Shown here piece by piece: positions 41,572-49,388 of a DNA stretch of 64,000 nt. The position numbers and the translations under genes are program-made. Position 1 is the stretch's first letter. The number at the start of each line of letters is the position of its first letter. The notes under the pieces are model-generated. The model did no database searches. It was not told the DNA's origin and worked only from the letters and a program-made list of their open reading frames with translations. Source of the stretch: Asanoa ishikariensis (GTDB taxonomy: Bacteria > Actinomycetota > Actinomycetes > Mycobacteriales > Micromonosporaceae); contig NZ_FNQB01000001.1 of NCBI RefSeq assembly GCF_900107455.1, forward strand, positions 1,488,001 to 1,552,000, given 5' to 3'.

Positions 41572-43623
41572 ATGTCCCGTTGGCAACGACGTGCCGTGAC
41601 GGCACTCGCCGCCACCGTGGCCCTGAGTGGGCTGGCCGGCCTGACCGCCGGCAGCAGCCCCGCCTCGGCCGCACCAAAGACCTTTGACCTGCAGGCGCAC
41701 CGCGGTGGCCTCGGGCTGCGGGTGGAGAACACGCTCGCGTCCTTCGGCAACGCGCTCCAGCTTGGCGTCTCCACGCTGGAGCTCGACGTGCAGATCACCG
41801 AGGACGGCCGGGCCGTGGTCACCCACGACCGGCGGACCACCGGGTCGAAGTGCAAGGACACCGCACCGGCGTTCGCCGGTGACCCGGAGTTTCCGTACAT
41901 CGGCAAGTACATCAACACGCTCTCGCTGGCGCAGGTGCGCACGCTCGACTGCGGCAGCCTGACGCTGGCCGACAAGCCGGGCCAGCTCGCCGTGCCGGGT
42001 GCGAAGATGCCCATGCTGAGCGAGGTCTTCGCGCTGGTCAACCGCTACCAGGCGCGGGACGTCAAGCTCAACGTCGAGACGAAGGTCGAGGCCGGCGCGC
42101 CGACCGAGACCGCGCCGCGCGAGCAGTTCGTCCAGGTGACCGCCCGCGAGGTGCGCGAGGCCGGCCTGCTCAAGCAGGTCACCATCCAGTCGTTCGACTG
42201 GGGCGCGCTGATGCGGATGCGCCAGGTCGAGCCGCGCCTGCCGCTGGTCGCGCTGACCAACATCGACTTCCTGCAGACCGGCAAGCCGGGCAAGTCGCCG
42301 TGGCTGGGCGGGATCGACATCGACGACTTCGCAGGCGACCCGATCAAGGCGATCAAGAGCTTCGGCGTGAAGACCTTCTCGCCGGTGCACGGCACGCCGC
42401 AGAACGGCACCGTCAGCGATGCCAACTACGTGCCGTACGTGACCAGGGCGATGGTCGACCACGCGCACAAGAACGGCATCAAGGTCGTCCCGTGGACCGT
42501 CGACGACGTACCGACGATGACCAAGCTGATCAACGACGGTGTCGACGGCATGATCACCGACTATCCGGACCGGCTGCGCACCCTGCTGGGCCAACTACGG
42601 TTCAGGCTGCCCAAGGCGTACGCGTCGCCGTTCGACGTGCAGGCCCACCGCGGCGGCCGGGCGGACCTGCCGGAGAACACCCTGCCGGCGTTCGCGCGCG
42701 CCCTGGCCAACCCCGCCATCTCCACCTTGGAGCTGGACACGGGCGTCACCAAGGACGGCAAGCTGGTCGTGCTGCACGACCGGGCGATCAACGGCTCGCA
42801 CTGCATCGACACCGCGCCGGTGCGGCCCAAGGACCGGATGTTCCCGTACGTCGGCAAGCTCGTGCACGACCTGACCCTGGCCCGGATCAAGACCATCGAC
42901 TGCGGCACGAAGACGCCGGCCGAGCTGCCCGACCAGGTGGCCGTGCCCGGCGCCCGGATACCGACCCTCGACGAGGTGTTCTCGCTCGTCAAGGGCAGCG
43001 ACCGGCCGGACGTCCGGATGAACATCGAGACCAAGATCAGCCCGACCGCGAACGACACCGAGGCGTTCGGTCCGTTCACCGCCAAGCTGGTCAAGGCGAT
43101 CGAGAAGGCGCGCTTCGAGGACCGGGTCACGATCCAGTCGTTCGACTGGCGCACGATCATCCGGGCCAGGGAGCTCAACAGGAAGATCGAGACGGTCGCG
43201 CTGGTCTGGCAGTACGGCCCGGCGGAGTGCGCGTCGCCGGCTGACGAGTGCTCGCTGCAGGCGGTCTACGGCGACAAGTCGGTCAAGAGCCGGTGGACCG
43301 GCGGTCTCGACTGGTGGAAGTACCGCGACCTCGGCAAGCTCGTCCGCGCGGCGGGCGCCGGCACGGTCTCCGCCAACTGGCAGGTGCACGACCCGACGCA
43401 GGGCACGGTCGTCAACTCCGACTGGTACCTGCGCCAGGACCCGAGCTACTACTTCGGCCCCGACGTCCCGGTGCTGCAGACCCGCGACAAGCTCAAGGTC
43501 GTGCCGTACACCGTGGACGACCCGGCCGTCATGCAGCGGGTGATCGACCTGGGTGTCGACGGCATCATCACCGACAACCCGCGGCTGCTGATCGAGGTCG
43601 CGACCCGCAACGGCCTGCGCTGA
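41572..43623 (+). CDS. Secreted protein with two tandem glycerophosphodiester phosphodiesterase domains
   Basis: 683 residues, AGGAGG nine bases before the ATG. Sec signal peptide MSRWQRRAVTALAATVALSG to ASA at about 33. Two GDPD barrels in tandem: domain 1 (about 38-340) with FDLQAHRGG, NVETKV and WTVDDVPT; domain 2 (about 350-683) with FDVQAHRGG, NIETKI and YTVDDPAV. Each keeps the catalytic HRG and the E-x-D pattern LELD. Internal duplication with diverged loops. The enzyme releases glycerol phosphate from phosphodiesters outside the cell, a phosphate- or teichoic-acid-recycling role. No Pho box is clear. Confidence 0.93.
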   Translation: MSRWQRRAVTALAATVALSGLAGLTAGSSPASAAPKTFDLQAHRGGLGLRVENTLASFGNALQLGVSTLELDVQITEDGRAVVTHDRRTTGSKCKDTAPAFAGDPEFPYIGKYINTLSLAQVRTLDCGSLTLADKPGQLAVPGAKMPMLSEVFALVNRYQARDVKLNVETKVEAGAPTETAPREQFVQVTAREVREAGLLKQVTIQSFDWGALMRMRQVEPRLPLVALTNIDFLQTGKPGKSPWLGGIDIDDFAGDPIKAIKSFGVKTFSPVHGTPQNGTVSDANYVPYVTRAMVDHAHKNGIKVVPWTVDDVPTMTKLINDGVDGMITDYPDRLRTLLGQLRFRLPKAYASPFDVQAHRGGRADLPENTLPAFARALANPAISTLELDTGVTKDGKLVVLHDRAINGSHCIDTAPVRPKDRMFPYVGKLVHDLTLARIKTIDCGTKTPAELPDQVAVPGARIPTLDEVFSLVKGSDRPDVRMNIETKISPTANDTEAFGPFTAKLVKAIEKARFEDRVTIQSFDWRTIIRARELNRKIETVALVWQYGPAECASPADECSLQAVYGDKSVKSRWTGGLDWWKYRDLGKLVRAAGAGTVSANWQVHDPTQGTVVNSDWYLRQDPSYYFGPDVPVLQTRDKLKVVPYTVDDPAVMQRVIDLGVDGIITDNPRLLIEVATRNGLR

Positions 43624-43639
43624 CACCACCTCGCTGGTT

Positions 43640-43687
43640 AGCAAGGGTCCCTTGCCCTGCGAAAAGCGTTAACAAGGGGCCCTTGCT
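43640..43687. repeat. Palindromic repeat element / bidirectional terminator
   Basis: Two 16-base arms (43640-43655, 43672-43687) match as inverted repeats at 14 of 16 positions around a 16-base loop, and each arm is itself palindromic (GCAAGGG-T-CCCTTGC, CAAGGG-G-CCCTTG). It fills the gap between the convergent glycerophosphodiesterase and phosphatase genes. From memory this looks like a repeat family of Micromonosporaceae. Confidence 0.8.
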
Positions 43688-45244
43688 TCAGCGGCGGTGC
43701 AGGGCGACTACGGCGATGTCGTCGCCGACCGGGGGAGTGGCCAGGGCCAGCAGGTGGTCGGCGTAGGCCTCCAGGTCCGGGCCGACGTCGACCGCGGCCA
43801 CGGCGAGCGCCGCCAGGCCGTGGTCGATGTCGTGGGTCCGGCGTTCGATCAGGCCGTCGGTGTAGAGGACGAGGGTGCCGCCCGGTGGGAGGACCAGGTC
43901 GAGGTCGCCGGGGCGGGGCGCGTCGATGCCGAGCAGCGGTGCCGGGTGTTCGACGAAGGTCGCCTTGCCGTCGACGACCAGCACGGGTGGCAGGTGACCC
44001 GCGTTCGCCAGGCGGATCCGGCCCGTCGCCGGGTCGAGCATCAGCACGCAGATGGTGGCAAGCTCGCCCGGCAGCAGCTTGCGGAGCAACCGATCGGTCA
44101 GCGCCAGCAAAGCCGCCGGCTGGTGGCCTTCGACCGCGTACGCCCGGACCGCGTGCCGCAGTTCGGCCATCACCGTCGCGGCGTAGAGGGAGTGGCCGGT
44201 GACGTCGCCAATCGCGGCCAACAGCTTCCCGTCGATCATCGTCAGCTCGTAGAAGTCGCCGCCGACCTCGGTTTGCGCGCTGGCCGGCACGTACCGGACC
44301 GCCAGGTCGTAGCCCGGCACCTTCGGAATCCGTTGCGGCAACAGGCTGCGCTGGAGGGTGAGCGCGATCCGGTGTTCCTCGTCGTAGGTCCGCTGCGCCT
44401 CGACCGCGGCCGCGACCGCCTGGACCAGCAGCCGCAGTACGTCGGCCTGGTCGCGCAGCACGGCCGCGGGGACGGCCACGTGCAGCGGCGGGCGGTCGTC
44501 GCGCAGCCGGGCGGTGCCGACCGCCACCTCGTCGCCCGGCCAATCGAGCTGCGGCCACTGCTCGCGCGGGTCGCTGTGGACCAGTGCGCCGACCGGCACT
44601 ATGGTCGCCACGGCGGGCCATTCCCGGACGACCGGCGGACCGGTCGGACCGTTGACCGCGGCCACCAGGCGGTCGCCGGCGGAGCTGCCCGCGGTGACCG
44701 TGTCCGCCGCGACCACTGCGCCGCTGCCGAAGATCTCGGCCGCCCCGAGTGCGGCCGCCGTCAACAGTTCGGTGAGCGTACGCGCGGAGTTGACCGCGAC
44801 CGTCGTCTCGGCCAACCGGGTCAGCCCCACGGCCAGCGTCTCGGCCTGCCGACGGGCCCGGTAGTACCGCAGCACCGCGTGCGCGGTCGCCACCAGCTCG
44901 TCGGGCTCGATCGGCTCGGCCAGGTAGGCGTCGGCGCCCCGGGTCAGCCCCTGCGCCCGGTCGGCGACGTCGACCGCGTGCGCCGACACATGGATGACCG
45001 GGATCGCCGCCAGCGTCGGACGCGACTTGATCTGCTCGGCCACCTCGAAGCCGCTCATGTCGCCGAGCCGCACGTCGAGCACGACCAGGTCGATGTCGCC
45101 CTGCCCGACCCGCTCCAGCGCGGCCGTGCCGCTGTCGGCCTCGACCACGGTGAGCCCGGCCCGGGTCAACCAGCGGACGAGCAGGTAGCGCTTGGCGTCG
45201 CTGTCGTCGACGACCAGCACCGTGGCGGACTCAGGATGCTCCAT
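43688..45244 (-). CDS. REC-GAF-SpoIIE serine phosphatase (RsbU-like)
   Basis: 518 residues. N-terminal receiver domain with phosphoacceptor Asp (LVVLDVRLGDMSGFE), a GAF-like middle (about 140-290), and a PP2C-type SpoIIE phosphatase (about 300-518): ALTLQRSLLPQRIP, VGGDFYELT, GDVTGHSLYAAT, LYTDGLIERR, GDDIAVVAL, with the Mn-binding Asps. Such proteins dephosphorylate STAS anti-sigma antagonists. Last gene of the stressosome operon; its start overlaps the kinase gene by 14 bases. The kinase probably phosphorylates its receiver. Confidence 0.93.
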   Translation of the reverse strand: MEHPESATVLVVDDSDAKRYLLVRWLTRAGLTVVEADSGTAALERVGQGDIDLVVLDVRLGDMSGFEVAEQIKSRPTLAAIPVIHVSAHAVDVADRAQGLTRGADAYLAEPIEPDELVATAHAVLRYYRARRQAETLAVGLTRLAETTVAVNSARTLTELLTAAALGAAEIFGSGAVVAADTVTAGSSAGDRLVAAVNGPTGPPVVREWPAVATIVPVGALVHSDPREQWPQLDWPGDEVAVGTARLRDDRPPLHVAVPAAVLRDQADVLRLLVQAVAAAVEAQRTYDEEHRIALTLQRSLLPQRIPKVPGYDLAVRYVPASAQTEVGGDFYELTMIDGKLLAAIGDVTGHSLYAATVMAELRHAVRAYAVEGHQPAALLALTDRLLRKLLPGELATICVLMLDPATGRIRLANAGHLPPVLVVDGKATFVEHPAPLLGIDAPRPGDLDLVLPPGGTLVLYTDGLIERRTHDIDHGLAALAVAAVDVGPDLEAYADHLLALATPPVGDDIAVVALHRR

Positions 45245-46577
45245 CGTGTCCCGCCGCCGGCAGCCGGACGGTGAACGTGCTGCCCGCGCCGGGCTCGCTG
45301 GCCACGGTCAGCGTGCCGCCGAGCAGGGTGACCAGGCGCCGGGCGTACGGCAGGCCGAGTCCCGTGCCCTTCATCCCGGACGGTGAGCGGCCGGGCACCT
45401 GGTAGAACTCCTCGAAGATCCGGTCGTGCAGCTCCGCCGATATGCCGATGCCGGTGTCGGCGACCCGGATCAGCCAGCCGTCGCCGTCGCGCGTCGCGGT
45501 CATCCGCACCTCGCCGGCGGCCGTGAACTTGAGCCCGTTGTGCAGCAGGTTGCGCAGCACCTGGGCGATCAGCACCTCGTCGGAGCGGATCGTCGCGGGC
45601 TGCTCCGGGTCGGTCACCACCAGCTCGACCGCGCCGGTCGCCATCGCCCGCACGGTGCCGCGAAGCTGGCTGAACAGCACACGTAGGTCCACTTCGGACC
45701 AGTCCGGCTCGATCGTGCCCGACTCGGCCTTGGCCAGGTCGAGCAGGTCGTTGACCAGGCGCAGCAGGTCGTCGGCGGAACCGCGGATCAGCGACACCTG
45801 TTGGGTCTGGTCGTCGGTCAGCGGGTCGGACTCCGGGTCGTCGAGCAGCCGGGCGAGGCCGATCACCGCGGTCACCGGCGCCCGGAGCTCGTGGCTGACG
45901 TTGGCCAGGAACCGGGTCTTCGCCTCGCTCGCCGCGCGTAGCTGGGCGGACCGCTCGTCGAGCTCGGCGTAGAGCGCGACCACGCCGCGGTTGGTCTCCT
46001 CCAGCTCGTCGGAAAGCTGGCTGTAGAGCGCCATCACGCCGCGGTTGGTCTCCTCCAGCTCGGCGTTGAGCCGGGCCAGGTCGTCGCGGTGGGCGCGGGT
46101 CTCCTCGAGCGCGGCGAGCAGTTGCTCGTTCTGCTCCGCCATCTCGTCGAGCGGCGTGCGTGGCGCCGATGCGGCCAGGGCGGCGCGAATGCGGTCGAGG
46201 TCATCGGGCGTCAGGTCAACCCCGCCCGGGATCCGCCGGCTCATCCGCACCACCGTCGTCGTCGGTCCGTCGTCGATCGTCAGGCTGTCGACCAGGCGGC
46301 CGAGGCTGGGCAGCTGGGCCGCTTGACTCGGGCCGACCGCGACGACCTCCACCTCAAGTTTCCCACTGTTGACGGCGAACCACACTTCGGCGCCGGTGGC
46401 TGGCGGTCCGCCCCGGGTGGTGAACAGGCTCCGGCCGATCTCGCTGAGGGCGGTCGCCAGCCGCACCTGGTCCTGGTGCTCCAGGCCGACCGCCGCGGCC
46501 ACCTCGCGGGCCCGCTGCCGGGCCACGAACACATCGGATTCGGTACGCAGCACCAGGTGCAGCAGGCGGTTGTTCAT
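45231..46577 (-). CDS. Hybrid histidine kinase with N-terminal RsbT-like domain
   Basis: 448 residues from ATG 46577 (overlap TGATG with the previous gene). The first 130 residues (DVFVARQRAREVAAAVGLEH; LATALSEIGRSLFTTRGGPP) resemble a degenerate RsbT/RsbW ATP-binding domain. Then a coiled coil with an 18-residue direct duplication, HisKA helix AKTRFLANVSHELRAPVTAV (phosphoacceptor His in HELRAP), and a full HATPase_c (LLHNGLKF, RVADTGIGIS, GTGLGLPYARRL). No membrane helix, so cytosolic. Probably phosphorylates the downstream REC-phosphatase. Confidence 0.9.
   Translation of the reverse strand: MNNRLLHLVLRTESDVFVARQRAREVAAAVGLEHQDQVRLATALSEIGRSLFTTRGGPPATGAEVWFAVNSGKLEVEVVAVGPSQAAQLPSLGRLVDSLTIDDGPTTTVVRMSRRIPGGVDLTPDDLDRIRAALAASAPRTPLDEMAEQNEQLLAALEETRAHRDDLARLNAELEETNRGVMALYSQLSDELEETNRGVVALYAELDERSAQLRAASEAKTRFLANVSHELRAPVTAVIGLARLLDDPESDPLTDDQTQQVSLIRGSADDLLRLVNDLLDLAKAESGTIEPDWSEVDLRVLFSQLRGTVRAMATGAVELVVTDPEQPATIRSDEVLIAQVLRNLLHNGLKFTAAGEVRMTATRDGDGWLIRVADTGIGISAELHDRIFEEFYQVPGRSPSGMKGTGLGLPYARRLVTLLGGTLTVASEPGAGSTFTVRLPAAGHDGAS
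45981..46062. repeat. 54-base direct repeat within the kinase coiled coil
   Basis: Identical 28-base blocks at 45981-46008 and 46035-46062, 54 bases apart. They encode the duplicated LEETNRGV[M/V]ALY[S/A][Q/E]L[S]DE heptads, an in-frame 18-residue coiled-coil duplication. Confidence 0.85.
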
Positions 46578-47596
46578 CAGCCGGCCCTGGCCACCAGCAC
46601 GCACGCGTCGTCCCGGCGCACGCCCGCATCGCGCACCAGGGTGGCGGCGACCACCTGCGGCGAACGTCCCCGCAGGCCCGGGTAGTCGTCGAGGTTCCAC
46701 CGGTCGACCACGCCGTCGGAGTGCATGACCAGCAGCGCGCCCGGACCGGCCGGATAGCCGAACTCGCGGACGGTGCGGCGTTGGTGGCCGGCGATGCCGG
46801 GGAGCGAGACGAGGCCGCGCCGGGTGGTGTCGTCGACGAGGAACCCGGCGATGTTGCCGAGTCCGGCGTACCGCACCTGCTCGTCGCCAAGTTGGGCGAC
46901 CGCGACGGCCGCGCCCCGGGTGTGCCCGACGCCACGGTGCAGGTGTTCGACCACTGCCGCGGGCGGTCCGGCGGGAGCGGTGTGGAACGCCTGCACCACC
47001 GCCGCGGTCGCGGCCGCCGCCAACGGCCCGTGCCCGAGCCCGTCGCAGACCAGCACCTGGGTGTGGCCGTCCACGACGCGCACCGCGTAGCCGTCGCCGC
47101 AGACCTCCTCACCGCTCATCGCCCGGCTGATCCCGGTCGCTCGGGCGGGTGCCGGCGCGGGGCCGGGCCAGACCTGCGCGACGGAGACCGTGCCGCGGCC
47201 CGCGAACGAGATCATGTCGAGCCAGCTTGCCTGGCGGGCGATCGCGCCGAGACCGATGCCGAGCGTGCCGGCGGTGGAGTGCCCGTCCCGCGCCGACCGC
47301 GCGACGTCGCCCATTCCGGGCCCCGCGTCGATCGCGACGAGCTCGATGCCCGCGACGTCGTCGGTGCGCACCGGTCGCACCAGCAACCGGCCCTCGTCGG
47401 CGTGCTTCACCAGGTTGCTGGCCAGCTCCGTGGCGAGGATCCCGAGCCCGTTGAGGTGCTTGGCGTCGAGACCGACCTCGGTGCCGAGATCCTGTGCGCC
47501 CCGGCGGACCGCGCTGACCGCGCTGGGCTCCTCGAGCCGGAACCAGAGTCCGCCGTCGACGAGCCCGCTGTCGCGGGTCACCGTTACCGCGCCCAT
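46577..47596 (-). CDS. RsbT-RsbX fusion: anti-sigma kinase domain joined to PP2C phosphatase
   Basis: 339 residues. Residues about 15-150 are an RsbT-like ATP-binding domain (ILATELASNLVKHAD N-box, IDAGPGMGD G1 box, GTLGIGLGAI G2 box). Residues about 165-339 are an RsbX-type PP2C phosphatase (VCDGLGHGPLAAAATAAVVQ, HSDGVVDRW, RDDACVLVAR). RsbT phosphorylates RsbS and RsbR; RsbX reverses it, so both opposite activities are in one chain. Overlaps the separate RsbT gene by 13 bases. Confidence 0.9.
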   Translation of the reverse strand: MGAVTVTRDSGLVDGGLWFRLEEPSAVSAVRRGAQDLGTEVGLDAKHLNGLGILATELASNLVKHADEGRLLVRPVRTDDVAGIELVAIDAGPGMGDVARSARDGHSTAGTLGIGLGAIARQASWLDMISFAGRGTVSVAQVWPGPAPAPARATGISRAMSGEEVCGDGYAVRVVDGHTQVLVCDGLGHGPLAAAATAAVVQAFHTAPAGPPAAVVEHLHRGVGHTRGAAVAVAQLGDEQVRYAGLGNIAGFLVDDTTRRGLVSLPGIAGHQRRTVREFGYPAGPGALLVMHSDGVVDRWNLDDYPGLRGRSPQVVAATLVRDAGVRRDDACVLVARAG

Positions 47597-48003
47597 TTCG
47601 TGACGGTGATCCGGGTGCCCTGGCCGGCCGCCGTGTCGATGTCGAACTCGTCGACGAGCCGGCGGGCGCCGCTGAGCCCGAGGCCGAGCCCGCCACCGGT
47701 GGTGTATCCGTCGGTCAGCGCCAGGTCGAGGTCGGCGATGCCGGGGCCGTCGTCACTGAACACGATCCGGATGCCCTTACGCCGGCCACCGTCGATCACG
47801 GTCACCTCGGCGCCGCCACCGCCGCCGTAGACGAGGGTGTTGCGGGCCAGTTCGCTCGCGGCGGTGACCAGCTTGGTCTGGTCGACCAGCGACAGCTTCG
47901 TCGCGACCGCGAGGGTGCGCACCAACTGGCGCACGCGGACCACGTCTTGGTCGGCGGCGATGGTGAGGACCTGCGGCTCGCCGAGCCCGAGGTCCGTGGT
48001 CAC
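47584..48003 (-). CDS. rsbT: RsbT-like serine kinase / switch protein of the stressosome
   Basis: 139 residues with one GHKL ATPase domain: LVTAASELARNTLVYG (N-box), RIVFSDDGPGIADLDLALTD (G1) and GGGLGLGLSGARRLVDEFDI (G2). Length and layout are those of RsbT, which phosphorylates the STAS proteins of the stressosome and then activates the RsbU-type phosphatase. Start and previous stop overlap as ATGA. Confidence 0.9.
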   Translation of the reverse strand: MTTDLGLGEPQVLTIAADQDVVRVRQLVRTLAVATKLSLVDQTKLVTAASELARNTLVYGGGGGAEVTVIDGGRRKGIRIVFSDDGPGIADLDLALTDGYTTGGGLGLGLSGARRLVDEFDIDTAAGQGTRITVTKWAR

Positions 48004-48419
48004 GGTGTCGCCGACGAGCCGAAGCCGTCGAGGTCGAGATCGAGATCGAAATCGTCGGACTCGGCGGCGCGGGCCCGGGCCAGCAGCTCCATGCCCAGCT
48101 CGACATTGAGCGCGGTGCGGATGCCGTCCAGCGAGAGGCCGAGCTCGACCAGCGTGATGGCCACGGCCGGGCGCATCCCGACCACCACCGTCTCGGCGTC
48201 GAGCACCCGGGAGATCGAGGCGATCGAGGAGAGCATCCGGCCGACGAACGAGTCGACGATGTCGAGCCCGGTGATGTCGATGATCACGCCGTGGCAGCCG
48301 GTCGTGACGATCCGGTCGGCGAGGTCTTCCTGCAGCGCCAGCGCGGTCTGATCCTGCATGTCGACCTGGATCGAGACGAGCAGGATGTCACCGATCTTGA
48401 GAACCGGGACGCGTTCCAT
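48000..48419 (-). CDS. rsbS: RsbS-like STAS protein of the stressosome
   Basis: 139 residues. A single STAS domain: VPVLKIGDILLVSIQVDMQD, then IDITGLDIVDSFVGRMLSSI, in which Ser57 (VDSF) matches the Ser that RsbT phosphorylates, and ETVVVGMRPAVAITLVELGL. A C-terminal acidic tail (SDDFDLDLDLDGFG) is longer than in Bacillus RsbS. ATG 48419 overlaps the RsbR stop by one base (TGATG). Confidence 0.92.
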   Translation of the reverse strand: MERVPVLKIGDILLVSIQVDMQDQTALALQEDLADRIVTTGCHGVIIDITGLDIVDSFVGRMLSSIASISRVLDAETVVVGMRPAVAITLVELGLSLDGIRTALNVELGMELLARARAAESDDFDLDLDLDGFGSSATP

Positions 48420-49270
48420 CAGTTGCTCCGGCCCTTGCGGCTCGCCTCGATCATGCGCAGGGCGTGGCGCAGCGCGTCGGCTAGCGTCGCCTTCGTGGCG
48501 ATGTCGCCGAACTCGATGCCGAGAGCGACGATCGTCTGGGCGATCTGTGGGCGGATGCCGGAGATGATGCACTCGGCGCCCATCAGCCGGGCTGCCACCA
48601 CGGTCTTCAGGATGTGCTGTGCGACCTGCGTGTCGACGGCGGGCACGCCGGTGATGTCGATGATCGCGTACGGCGAGCTCGTGTCGACCAGCGTCTCCAG
48701 CAGCCGTTCCATGACCACCTGCGCGCGGGCCGAGTCGAGGGTGCCGACCAGCGGGATCGCGACCACGCCCTCCCACAGCTTGACCACCGGGGTGGCCAGC
48801 TCCAGGAGCTGCTCGGCCTGGTCGGCGATCAACTCCTCGCGGGTCTTGGCGTAGTTCTCGAAGGTGAACAGACCGAGGTCGTCGATCATCAGGCCGGCCG
48901 CGATCAGGTCGCCGAGCACCTGCGGGTCGGCGCTGCGCACGTCGACCACGTCGAAGAGCGCCCTCTTGAGCGCGAACACGGTGACCGCGGTCTCGGATGC
49001 GCTGAACCCCTGCCGGGCTCGGCTGCGGGACAGGTCGACTAGGGCGGCGCGCAGGGAGCCCGAGCCGCCGGCGGTCAGGTCGAAGTCGGCGGAGCGCAGT
49101 GCCTCGACGATCGCCCCGTGCAGATCGTTCACCTGCCTGAGCAGCTCGGCCCTGGTCAGCCGGCCGCGCAGGGAGGCCGTGACCGTGTCGGTCCAGCTCG
49201 CCGTCAACTTCTCGGCGTTGGTGTCGAGCAGCGCCGCGAGGCGGCTGCTCTCCTCCGCGGTGAGCCCCAT
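48419..49270 (-). CDS. rsbR: RsbR-like stressosome sensor (N-terminal helical domain plus STAS)
   Basis: 283 residues from ATG 49270; GGGAGGG lies five bases upstream. N-terminal all-helical non-haem-globin-like domain (to about 150), a linker helix (EELIADQAEQLLELATPVVK), and a STAS domain with WEGVVAIPLVGTLDSARAQ and IIDITGVPAVDTQVAQHILK, where the Thr of VDTQ and the following SGIRPQIAQT carry the Thr residues phosphorylated by RsbT in Bacillus. First gene of the operon and divergent from the ADP-ribosylglycohydrolase gene. Confidence 0.92.
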   Translation of the reverse strand: MGLTAEESSRLAALLDTNAEKLTASWTDTVTASLRGRLTRAELLRQVNDLHGAIVEALRSADFDLTAGGSGSLRAALVDLSRSRARQGFSASETAVTVFALKRALFDVVDVRSADPQVLGDLIAAGLMIDDLGLFTFENYAKTREELIADQAEQLLELATPVVKLWEGVVAIPLVGTLDSARAQVVMERLLETLVDTSSPYAIIDITGVPAVDTQVAQHILKTVVAARLMGAECIISGIRPQIAQTIVALGIEFGDIATKATLADALRHALRMIEASRKGRSN

Positions 49271-49375
49271 CCGTACCCTCCCCGGTAAACGAGCCGGCCG
49301 CTCTGAGGGCGGCAGCCGGGCAGACGCTACCACCGCCGCGTCAATTCCGTGCCTGGCAGCAACTACCTTGCGATC

Positions 49376-49381
49376 TAGGAT
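49376..49381 (+). promoter_or_regulatory. TAGGAT -10 element for the ADP-ribosylglycohydrolase gene
   Basis: TAGGAT ends seven bases before ATG 49389, so the transcript is probably leaderless. The 118 bases between rsbR and this gene must also hold the stressosome promoter. Confidence 0.5.
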
Positions 49382-49388
49382 CATTCGG

